Shown here piece by piece: positions 53,233-60,165 of a DNA stretch of 64,000 nt. Every line of letters starts with the position of its first letter. Positions within the stretch are counted from its first letter, which is position 1. Under the pieces are notes generated by a model. The model saw only the letters and a program-made list of their open reading frames with translations, made no database searches and was not told where the DNA came from. The translations under genes were made by a program, and so were the position numbers. Source of the stretch: Nitrincola iocasae (GTDB lineage: Bacteria > Pseudomonadota > Gammaproteobacteria > Pseudomonadales > Balneatricaceae); assembly GCF_008727795.1 (NCBI RefSeq), contig NZ_CP044222.1, forward strand, positions 3,162,001 through 3,226,000, given 5' to 3'.

Positions 53233-54256
53233 TTTTGCATTTGGTTTAGGTGTCGGCACTAAGTCGGCCGCAGGACAATGGCTGGAAGTCTACTACTACG
53301 CCCCTCTGGTGGATGCTGCCGACACATTGGTTGAGGCGATAGCCGACAAGGTTGGCTACCAGGGTGGCAACCAGGCGATCGAGATCAGCGCCGAGCAGCT
53401 CAAAGCACTGGAAGTGGCCTTTCTGTCTATTGATGCAGAAGATCAGGCCGAGTTGACTGAAATTCTGGAAGGTACACGCCAGCCATTGGTGCTGTGTATT
53501 CTGGAAACAGACAGCAAACCGGAAACGACTGCCGAGGTCTACCTGAAACTCAGCCTGCTATCGCAGCGACTGGCCAGACCACACAGTCTGGATCTAACCG
53601 GCATGTTCGGTCTGCTACCCAATGTCGCCTGGACCTCAGAAGGGGCCATTGCCCAGAATGAACTGGCAAAACGGCAACTGTCTGCCCGCGCTCAGGGTCG
53701 CATTCTGGAAGTCTACAGTGTCGACAAATTCCCGAAAATGGCCAACTATGCCGTTCCTGAAGGTATACGTATCGGTGATGCCGCGCGTATCCGTCTGGGT
53801 GCTTACGTCGGCGAAGGCACCACAGTGATGCATGAAGGTTTCATCAATTTCAATGCCGGCACCCTGGGTGTCAGTATGGTTGAAGGCCGGATTTCAGCCG
53901 GTGTAGTAGTCGGTAACGGCTCAGACCTGGGAGGTGGCTGCTCAACCATGGGCACCTTGTCCGGGGGTAACAACCTGGTGATTTCCGTGGGTGAGAACTG
54001 TTTGATCGGTGCTAACGCCGGTTTGGGTCTGCCTCTGGGTGATCGTTGTACTGTCGAAGCGGGCCTGTATGTTACCGGCAGCTCCAAAGTAACCCTGCTG
54101 GATGATACCAACCAAACGGTTGCTGTGGTCAAAGCTGCCGAGCTGGCAGGTAAGCCTGATCTACTATTCCGCCGCAACTCACAAACCGGGCAGATTGAAG
54201 TAAAAACCAACCAGTCAGCCATTGAACTCAACGCTGAACTACACAAGCATAACTGA
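53225..54256 (+). CDS. dapD: Tetrahydrodipicolinate N-succinyltransferase (long form)
   Basis: DapD succinylates tetrahydrodipicolinate. The 343-aa length fits the Pseudomonas type; the enterobacterial enzyme is ~274 aa. The C-terminal half shows the left-handed beta helix: RIGDAARIRLGAYVGEGTTV, MHEGFINFNAGTLG, GNGSDLGGGCSTMGTLSGG. The N-terminal half is a separate domain. It lies between the ArsC-like gene and dapE with tight spacing, so one transcript is likely. Confidence 0.96.
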   Translation: MSNFAFGLGVGTKSAAGQWLEVYYYAPLVDAADTLVEAIADKVGYQGGNQAIEISAEQLKALEVAFLSIDAEDQAELTEILEGTRQPLVLCILETDSKPETTAEVYLKLSLLSQRLARPHSLDLTGMFGLLPNVAWTSEGAIAQNELAKRQLSARAQGRILEVYSVDKFPKMANYAVPEGIRIGDAARIRLGAYVGEGTTVMHEGFINFNAGTLGVSMVEGRISAGVVVGNGSDLGGGCSTMGTLSGGNNLVISVGENCLIGANAGLGLPLGDRCTVEAGLYVTGSSKVTLLDDTNQTVAVVKAAELAGKPDLLFRRNSQTGQIEVKTNQSAIELNAELHKHN

Positions 54257-54271
54257 TAACAGGCCAACCCT

Positions 54272-55411
54272 ATGTCACACGGATCTGCCACGTTAACCCT
54301 GGCCAAAGAGCTGATCAGCCGACCGTCAGTCACACCGGATGATGCTGGCTGTCAGGCGTATTTGATCAGTCGTCTTGAGGCCTTGGGATTCACCATTGAA
54401 TCCATGCCTTTTGCAGAGGTTACCAACCTCTGGGCGCGCCGTGGCACCGATGGACCGCTGTTTTGTTTTGCCGGTCATACCGATGTAGTCCCTTCAGGGC
54501 CTGCAGAAAAATGGCGCTTCCCGCCTTTCGAGCCCACTGAGTCGGAGGGCTACCTCTGGGGCCGGGGTGCCGCCGATATGAAAGGTGGCATTGCTGCCTT
54601 CATTACCGCGCTGGAACGTTTTATAGCCAGCTACCCTGACCATCAAGGGTCCATCGCTCTGCTGATCACCAGTGATGAGGAAGGTCCCTTCATCAATGGC
54701 ACCACCCGGGTAATTGATACGCTTGAAGCGCGTCAGGAAAAAATCACCTGGTGTGTGGTTGGTGAGCCTTCCAGCTCACAACGGGTGGGTGATGTTATCA
54801 AAAATGGACGCCGGGGCTCTATCAGTGGCAGCCTGACTGTAAAAGGGGTTCAAGGCCATGTCGCTTACCCGCACCTGGTTCGCAATCCGGTGCACCTGGC
54901 CGCACCGGCGCTGGCAGAGCTATCGCAACTGGTCTGGGATGAAGGCAATGAGTTTTTTCCTCCTACCAGTTTTCAAATCTCCAATATTCATGCAGGTACC
55001 GGCGCTACCAACGTGGTACCAGGTGAACTGGAGGTGGCTTTCAACCTGCGCTTTTCCACCGAAATCACGGCCGATGCCATTAAAGCGCGCATTGCTGAGC
55101 TGCTGGATCGACATCAGCTGGATTGGCAGATTGACTGGACACTTTCAGGTCACCCTTTCCTGACACCAGCGGGCAGTCTGGTAGATGCCAGCCGTGCTGC
55201 CATACATCAGATCACCGGACTGGAGAGTGAGCTTTCCACCGCTGGCGGTACATCAGATGGCCGATTCATTGCACCCACGGGTGCCCAGGTAGTAGAGCTC
55301 GGCCCGGTGAATGCCACTATTCATCAAATCGATGAGCGCGTCAGCATTGACGATCTGGACGCCCTGTCAGCCATCTATGAACAGATTATGATCCGGCTAT
55401 TAACCGCATGA
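54272..55411 (+). CDS. dapE: Succinyl-diaminopimelate desuccinylase
   Basis: DapE is a di-zinc M20 amidase that releases LL-diaminopimelate. The 379-aa protein has ligands in CFAGHTDVVPSGP and GRGAADMKGGIAAFITAL, the base and bridging Glu in LLITSDEEGPFINGT, and the C-terminal GGTSDGRFIAPTGAQVVELG. It starts 15 bases after dapD and its stop overlaps rlmA. Confidence 0.97.
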   Translation: MSHGSATLTLAKELISRPSVTPDDAGCQAYLISRLEALGFTIESMPFAEVTNLWARRGTDGPLFCFAGHTDVVPSGPAEKWRFPPFEPTESEGYLWGRGAADMKGGIAAFITALERFIASYPDHQGSIALLITSDEEGPFINGTTRVIDTLEARQEKITWCVVGEPSSSQRVGDVIKNGRRGSISGSLTVKGVQGHVAYPHLVRNPVHLAAPALAELSQLVWDEGNEFFPPTSFQISNIHAGTGATNVVPGELEVAFNLRFSTEITADAIKARIAELLDRHQLDWQIDWTLSGHPFLTPAGSLVDASRAAIHQITGLESELSTAGGTSDGRFIAPTGAQVVELGPVNATIHQIDERVSIDDLDALSAIYEQIMIRLLTA

Positions 55412-56250
55412 TCTCGGTATTACGCTGCCCGGTCTGTAGTGATCCGCTGCAACCGGGTGCTGATAATAAACAACTGCGTTGTATTAACGGACACAGTTTT
55501 GACCGTGCTCGTCAGGGTTATTGGAACCTGTTGTTACCGCAGCGCAAGCGCTCCAAAGCGCCAGGTGACAATGAAGCCATGGTACAAGCACGCCAGCGTT
55601 TTCTGGATCAACACCACTATCAGCCCATTGCCGATGCAGTATGTGCAATAGGATTGCACGCAACTGATTCTGTGGATAACCCGGTTATCTTGGATCTGGG
55701 TTGTGGTGAGGGCTACTACACCGATCACCTGTGTCATAGCTTTGTCCGGGCTGAGCGACATGCCAGTTTGATTGGTCTGGATATCTCCAAAGCGGCCATT
55801 CGCCAGGCGTGTAAGCGTGACAAACGTATCACCTGGCTAGTTGCCACGGGGGCTGATATTCCGTTGCAGCCTGACTCAGTGGATCTGGCCACGTTGATTT
55901 TTGCCCGACTTTTGCCCGAACCCACGGCACAAGTCTTAAATAAAAATGGTTTGTTTCTGGTGGTCTGGCCTGGCCCGGATCATCTGCGGGAATTACGCGA
56001 GCTGATCTACACGGATGTACGTGACTCTGACCTGAACCCTGATGCACAACTGCACGAGCTATTTGAACCACTCAGCATGGAAACCTTGCGTTTTCGTTTT
56101 CAGATCAGCGATACTGCCCAGCTAGCTGATTTATTAGTGATGACGCCCCATGGACAACGCCTGAACCAGGAGCGCCGTGAGGCTCTGCTGAAAATCGAGC
56201 AACTGGACATTCAGGCGGATATACGTCTGAGCCTGTATAAAAAACGGTGA
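55408..56250 (+). CDS. rlmA: 23S rRNA (guanine-745-N1) methyltransferase
   Basis: RlmA methylates G745 in helix 35. The 280-aa protein begins with a zinc knuckle (CPVCSDPLQ..., RCINGHSFDRARQGY) and continues with a Rossmann SAM domain, VILDLGCGEGYYTDHLC, and FARLLPEPTAQVLNKNGLFL. It overlaps dapE by four bases; coupling with lysine genes is probably fortuitous. Confidence 0.92.
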   Translation: MISVLRCPVCSDPLQPGADNKQLRCINGHSFDRARQGYWNLLLPQRKRSKAPGDNEAMVQARQRFLDQHHYQPIADAVCAIGLHATDSVDNPVILDLGCGEGYYTDHLCHSFVRAERHASLIGLDISKAAIRQACKRDKRITWLVATGADIPLQPDSVDLATLIFARLLPEPTAQVLNKNGLFLVVWPGPDHLRELRELIYTDVRDSDLNPDAQLHELFEPLSMETLRFRFQISDTAQLADLLVMTPHGQRLNQERREALLKIEQLDIQADIRLSLYKKR

Positions 56251-56263
56251 CCCCGTTCAAACC

Positions 56264-56551
56264 ATGAAGCCATCTATGCACCCATTGCGCCAGTACCTGC
56301 GCAAACGCGCTGATCAGCCACGTGAAAACTTTATGCTGCTATTAAGCGGATTTGGTATATTCATGCTGGGGCTGCTGACTATAGGTATAGCCCAGTTTCT
56401 GTTACCCGGCTCGTTAATGGCTGAATTAGTGGCATTATTTGGTTTAGTGTTACTCGGCGGTGGTATTATCCTTGCTGCCATTGGCTATCTCAGCCTGAGT
56501 GTATTACGAATATTGCGTTTTCTGGACTCTGATAATGACAAACCATCCTGA
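56264..56551 (+). CDS. Two-span membrane protein of unknown function
   Basis: The 95-aa protein has a basic N-terminus (MHPLRQYLRKRADQPRENFM) and two hydrophobic helices at ~24-46 and ~52-78 (LLLSGFGIFMLGLLTIGIAQ; LVALFGLVLLGGGIILAAIG). I do not recognise the family. It lies 13 bases after rlmA and overlaps the next gene by 17 bases, so it is likely part of the same operon. The start could also be ATG at 56276. Confidence 0.7.
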   Translation: MKPSMHPLRQYLRKRADQPRENFMLLLSGFGIFMLGLLTIGIAQFLLPGSLMAELVALFGLVLLGGGIILAAIGYLSLSVLRILRFLDSDNDKPS

Positions 56552-56915
56552 TATTGAAATTTACATAAAAAACTGCAAATTGGATGAGGTAATCCAGTGG
56601 TTATCTGAACGCCTCGACAGTGTTAAAGCAACCGGCAGCAAAGGGATGTTGCATCAATTCAGCGCCAGCTATCAGGGCCATAAGTTTGCTATTGCCGTGC
56701 ATGAAAAAGCATTAGGCAAGGCTTGGATCAGTGTCTGGTTCCAATCCAATACCACGCCCTGGAAAGTGGATCTGGACTGCGCACGCGAAGCTTCAGCCGT
56801 GCTTAAAGCACAGGTACGGTGTATCGCTTCAGGCTGGCAGGAAGGTGATGATCCGGATGAGTGGTGGAAAGTTGAGGAAGGCCAAGAAGTTAAAATGCAA
56901 TGGGTTACAGATTGA
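56535..56915 (+). CDS. Conserved-looking soluble protein of unknown function (126 aa)
   Basis: I start at ATG 56535 (MTNHPDIEIYIKNC), inside the end of the preceding gene, rather than at the longer frame from 56499, which runs through it. The protein has no membrane segment. A middle block (SKGMLHQFSASYQGHKFAIA VHEKALGKAWISVWF) and a Trp-rich end (DDPDEWWKVEEGQEVKMQW) look conserved. Function is unknown. Confidence 0.75.
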   Translation: MTNHPDIEIYIKNCKLDEVIQWLSERLDSVKATGSKGMLHQFSASYQGHKFAIAVHEKALGKAWISVWFQSNTTPWKVDLDCAREASAVLKAQVRCIASGWQEGDDPDEWWKVEEGQEVKMQWVTD

Positions 56916-56925
56916 GTCTTGTGAT

Positions 56926-57372
56926 TCAGGCTACCGCCTGAAAACCGTCTTTGGCGGCACTAATCTGCTCCAGCATATGCCCACCTAATGAAGCCAGAGA
57001 TAGTTGCGCAAAGCGATCATTTCTAATCGGGCTATTTAACGGCATCAAGGTTTTAACATTCAGATGGCTGACTAAATAAGCAAACTCACCTGTCTCCTGA
57101 GCGGTGACGGCATGATTCAAACGCCCAACAAGATCCCGGTCAAACAGGCTATCCGGCTCTGGGTAAACCGTCTTACCCGGCAATTGAAAGTTACCGTCTG
57201 CCGCCGCTGTTGCTCTGGCCTCTGAAGAATAGCGCTCGTTACTGGAAGCAATCAGACTCAACAGCATACCAAACTGTGCGCTATTGGGTGAGCGCACAGC
57301 TTGGGGAAGGTTCGCTGTATAACCTTCTACCCGATTAAGAAAAACCTCATTTGTTATCCGCTCATTCGACAT
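56926..57372 (-). CDS. Soluble protein of unknown function (148 aa)
   Basis: I prefer ATG 57372 (MSNERITNEVFLNRVEGYTA), with GGAG just upstream, over the first frame start at 57417. The protein is helical, with PNSAQFGMLLSLIASSNERY and LASLGGHMLEQISAAKDGFQ and no transmembrane segment. It may belong to a family of small conserved gammaproteobacterial proteins, but I cannot name it. A hairpin (TTCAGGC-TACC-GCCTGAA) overlaps its stop and may end both this gene and the convergent one. Confidence 0.7.
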   Translation of the reverse strand: MSNERITNEVFLNRVEGYTANLPQAVRSPNSAQFGMLLSLIASSNERYSSEARATAAADGNFQLPGKTVYPEPDSLFDRDLVGRLNHAVTAQETGEFAYLVSHLNVKTLMPLNSPIRNDRFAQLSLASLGGHMLEQISAAKDGFQAVA

Positions 57373-57579
57373 GCGTGTCTCCATTGCAATACATCTGATA
57401 TCGGCAAGAAAGCTCATTACTTTAACACCGATATCAACAACAGACTCAATGAAGCAGAGTCTGTTTTATGGCCCACTATCTGCTAGAATAATTGCCAATT
57501 CATTATTATTCATACCCAGTTTGAACCTGAACAATAACTATAATAAAGGTACATGCACAGGATGCGGAGCGACTTAGCC

Positions 57580-58050
57580 ATGCACTTCAGTAAGCACTTG
57601 ATTTTTTTGCTACTGGTTATCTGCTGCTCCGGTTTACTTGCTGATGAGTCTACTGTGACACTGAAAACACCATCAGGTGAAATGCAGATCAGCTTAAATG
57701 AGCTGCGTGAGATGGCGGGTAGTGAATTGGAAATTTATGACCCATTTCAGCGAGCAAACGTCCCTGTCCGCGGGGTCGACCTGATCGCCTTTATTGAACA
57801 CTTTGCCGCTGATCATCGTCAGGCCAGTGCCGTCAGTTTCATTGCTATGGATGACTATAAAGTACAAATTTCGCAGTGGGACTCCGGCAATTGGCTACTC
57901 GTCACGCACGAAAATGGGCATGAACTGCGCCTACGGGACCATGGCCCGATTAAGTTGATTGAAAAAAATCTCGGCAACCGCAATCCGACAAACCTACGTA
58001 ATTTTAATGACTGGGTATGGATGGTCAAAACAATTGAGGTTCTGCAGTGA
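57580..58050 (+). CDS. Exported protein resembling a molybdopterin-type oxidoreductase fold
   Basis: ATG 57580 starts a clear signal peptide (MHFSKHLIFLLLVICCSGLL, cleaved after LLA). The frame is open from 57553, so nine more residues are possible. The mature part (~135 aa; LKTPSGEMQISLNELREMAG, PVRGVDLIAFIEHFAADHR, LRDHGPIKLIEKNL) resembles SUOX-fold molybdopterin-binding domain proteins in miniature, without a visible cofactor Cys. Its stop overlaps the diguanylate cyclase start, so it is probably that protein's periplasmic partner. Confidence 0.75.
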   Translation: MHFSKHLIFLLLVICCSGLLADESTVTLKTPSGEMQISLNELREMAGSELEIYDPFQRANVPVRGVDLIAFIEHFAADHRQASAVSFIAMDDYKVQISQWDSGNWLLVTHENGHELRLRDHGPIKLIEKNLGNRNPTNLRNFNDWVWMVKTIEVLQ

Positions 58051-59156
58051 TAGGAAATCTGCTGCGCTCGCGTACTCGCTGGCTTTGGCTCAGCCTGTTA
58101 AGTTTCAGTATTATACTGGCCTGGATCACTTACGAGACCCGCTGGTTTTACCCGGAAATGCGACGTTACTTTGGTGACTCAGGCACTCTGATGGGACAGC
58201 AACTTGCCAGTCGTAGCCGGCACCATTTACAAGCGGCTCTATCAGACCTCGCCATCACGAAAGACACAGCTGATGCTCTTGCCAATGCAAAGTCCAATCT
58301 GGACATAGCATGGGGATTTATCAATATCGCCGTGTATAAAGAACACTACCCCTGCACCAGCCCGAGCCTTGATAGACTGGACCGGTTTATTGCGCGAATT
58401 GACACTACATCACCGCCAACAGCGCAAGAGTCTCTACTTGAATTACTTCCTGTATTACAGTGCGCTACGGAGATAGAACAAGGCCAATGGGATACCCGCT
58501 CAGCGGTTGCCATGGAAGTTGCCGAACGTATCAACTTCCATCAGCGCATGCTGCTTGGTGGTGCCGCTATACTTTATTTAATGGGTATTGGCTTTTGGTG
58601 GCTGCATGAGCAACAGCGTATGGCCTTTAACCAGAATTTACGTGACAAACTGCGTTGGAAAAAACAAGCCTTACATGATCCGTTAACCGGAGCATTGAAC
58701 CGTCGGGCACTGGATGCCGACCTGAACCTGCATTTTGAGCGTATGGCCTCGGAAGATTACAGCTTTGTCATGCTGATGTGTGATATCGATTATTTCAAGC
58801 CCTATAACGATACTCTAGGCCATGCCGAGGGTGATAAAGCACTGCAACGCGTTGTCACGGCCATCAAAGAAGTACTTCGCCAGGAGGATCGCATCTACCG
58901 ATACGGCGGAGAGGAGCTGGCAGTGCTACTGACGGGCACAACCAGTGACGAAGGGGTGGAGGTAGCCTTTCGTGCATTAGAAGCCGTAGAGCAGCTGCAT
59001 ATCGCCAACCCGGGCAGTCCTTCAACCTACCTGACCATCAGCATAGGTATCAGCTGCGCCAACGCAGGCACACGCAATGCTGATGCACTGATTCGTGATG
59101 CCGATAAAAAGCTTTATCAGGCTAAACATAACGGTCGTAACTGCCTGGCCACCTGA
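58047..59156 (+). CDS. Membrane-bound diguanylate cyclase (GGDEF protein)
   Basis: It makes cyclic di-GMP. The 369-aa protein has a first membrane helix at ~12-28 (WLWLSLLSFSIILAWITYE), a periplasmic sensor of ~140 residues and a second helix at ~175-192 (LLGGAAILYLMGIGFWWLHE). The GGDEF domain (~210-367) has active-site YRYGGEELAVLL and an I-site RQED five residues before it, which implies product inhibition. It overlaps the preceding exported protein by four bases, so the latter may feed its sensor domain. The cyclase's tail is followed by greB, 19 bases on. Confidence 0.92.
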   Translation: MIGNLLRSRTRWLWLSLLSFSIILAWITYETRWFYPEMRRYFGDSGTLMGQQLASRSRHHLQAALSDLAITKDTADALANAKSNLDIAWGFINIAVYKEHYPCTSPSLDRLDRFIARIDTTSPPTAQESLLELLPVLQCATEIEQGQWDTRSAVAMEVAERINFHQRMLLGGAAILYLMGIGFWWLHEQQRMAFNQNLRDKLRWKKQALHDPLTGALNRRALDADLNLHFERMASEDYSFVMLMCDIDYFKPYNDTLGHAEGDKALQRVVTAIKEVLRQEDRIYRYGGEELAVLLTGTTSDEGVEVAFRALEAVEQLHIANPGSPSTYLTISIGISCANAGTRNADALIRDADKKLYQAKHNGRNCLAT

Positions 59157-59175
59157 CACTTACCGGATATACCAG

Positions 59176-59667
59176 ATGAGAAGTCAACTGATCACCCGCA
59201 CGGGCTATCTGAAATTGAAGCAGGAGCTAGATCTGCTATGGCGTGAAGAACGCCCGGAAGTTACCCGCAAGGTAACCTGGGCAGCAAGCCTGGGTGATCG
59301 TTCCGAAAATGCCGACTATCAGTACAACAAAAAACGCCTGCGAGAGATAGACCGCCGCGTACGCTATCTGTTGAAAACATTGGAGCAGATTCGTATTGTC
59401 GACTATGCACCCGAGCAGGAGGGAAAGGTTTTCTTTGGTGCCTGGGTCACTATAGAGAATGATTCTGGTGAAACTCGCCAATTTCGTATTGTCGGTTATG
59501 ACGAGATTTTCGAGCGCAAGGATTATATTTCTATCGACTCACCCATGGCCCGCGCCTTACTGAAAAAGTCTGTTGACGACGAAGCCACCGTGGAAACACC
59601 CGCTGGTAGCAGTTGCTGGTATATTAATGAGATTCGCTACGAACTGGATGCTGAACCGCTGGAATAA
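59176..59667 (+). CDS. greB: Transcription elongation factor GreB
   Basis: GreB rescues backtracked RNA polymerase by stimulating transcript cleavage. ATG 59176 (MRSQLITRTGYLKLKQELDL) gives 163 aa; the frame starts upstream at 59095 in the cyclase gene, which is not coding. The coiled-coil tip acids are present in SLGDRSENADYQYNKKRLRE, and the C-terminal FKBP-like domain ends RALLKKSVDDEATVETPAGS. Confidence 0.95.
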   Translation: MRSQLITRTGYLKLKQELDLLWREERPEVTRKVTWAASLGDRSENADYQYNKKRLREIDRRVRYLLKTLEQIRIVDYAPEQEGKVFFGAWVTIENDSGETRQFRIVGYDEIFERKDYISIDSPMARALLKKSVDDEATVETPAGSSCWYINEIRYELDAEPLE

Positions 59668-59741
59668 AAAACCACGTCGAACCAAATACAAACCGCCTAT
59701 CGCTGTTTTTTATAACGTTCGGATAAGCAAGGAAAAGGAAA

Positions 59742-59817
59742 TGGTGGGTCGTATAGGATTCGAACCTATGACCAATTGGTTAAAAGCCAACTGCTCTACC
59801 AACTGAGCTAACGACCC
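59742..59817 (-). tRNA. tRNA-Lys(TTT), copy 2
   Basis: On the minus strand it reads GGGTCGTTAGCTCAGTTGGT, anticodon TTT in CTTTTAA, T arm ATAGG-TTCGAAT-CCTAT, and encoded CCA. It differs from the copy at 59836-59911 only by a compensated T-stem pair. Confidence 0.97.
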
Positions 59818-59835
59818 AACTGCGGCAGGTATGAG

Positions 59836-59911
59836 TGGTGGGTCGTACAGGATTCGAACCTGTGACCAATTGGTTAAAAGCCAACTGCTCTACCAACTGA
59901 GCTAACGACCC
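59836..59911 (-). tRNA. tRNA-Lys(TTT), copy 1
   Basis: It has the same body as the other copy, with T stem ACAGG/CCTGT and encoded CCA. It lies 18 bases upstream of copy 2 in transcription order and 20 after tRNA-Asn. Confidence 0.97.
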
Positions 59912-59931
59912 GCTCATTTGCCTGGGTTATA

Positions 59932-60007
59932 TGGCTCCCCGAGCTGGACTCGAACCAGCGACCAATAGATTAACAGTCTACTGCTCTACCAACTGAGCTA
60001 TCAGGGA
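59932..60007 (-). tRNA. tRNA-Asn(GTT)
   Basis: It starts TCCCTGATAGCTCAGTTGGT, with anticodon loop CTGTTAA (GTT), acceptor stem TCCCTGA/TCGGGGA with one T-G pair, discriminator G and encoded CCA. Confidence 0.97.
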
Positions 60008-60034
60008 ACAACCCTTGCATTTTCATTCATCCTT

Positions 60035-60122
60035 TGGCGGAGGGACAGGGATTCGAACCCTGGGAGCCTCTCGACTCGTCGGTTTTCAAGACCGGTGCTT
60101 TCGACCACTCAGCCATCCCTCC
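60035..60122 (-). tRNA. tRNA-Ser(TGA)
   Basis: It starts GGAGGGATGGCTGAGTGGTC, with anticodon loop CTTGAAA (TGA), a long variable arm around GACGAGTCGAGAGGCTCC, and encoded CCA. It is first in the Ser-Asn-Lys-Lys transcript. Confidence 0.97.
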
Positions 60123-60137
60123 AAAGGATGGGCGCAG

Positions 60138-60165
60138 ATTCTACCGTCTCGGCAAATTATGTCAA
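60138..60165 (-). promoter_or_regulatory. Strong stable-RNA promoter of the tRNA operon
   Basis: On the minus strand TTGACA (60160-60165), 16 bases, TAGAAT (60138-60143), then a GC-rich CTGCGCCC discriminator typical of stringently controlled promoters. Transcription should start ~9 bases before tRNA-Ser. The -35 overlaps the stop codon of the upstream GGDEF-EAL gene. Confidence 0.75.
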
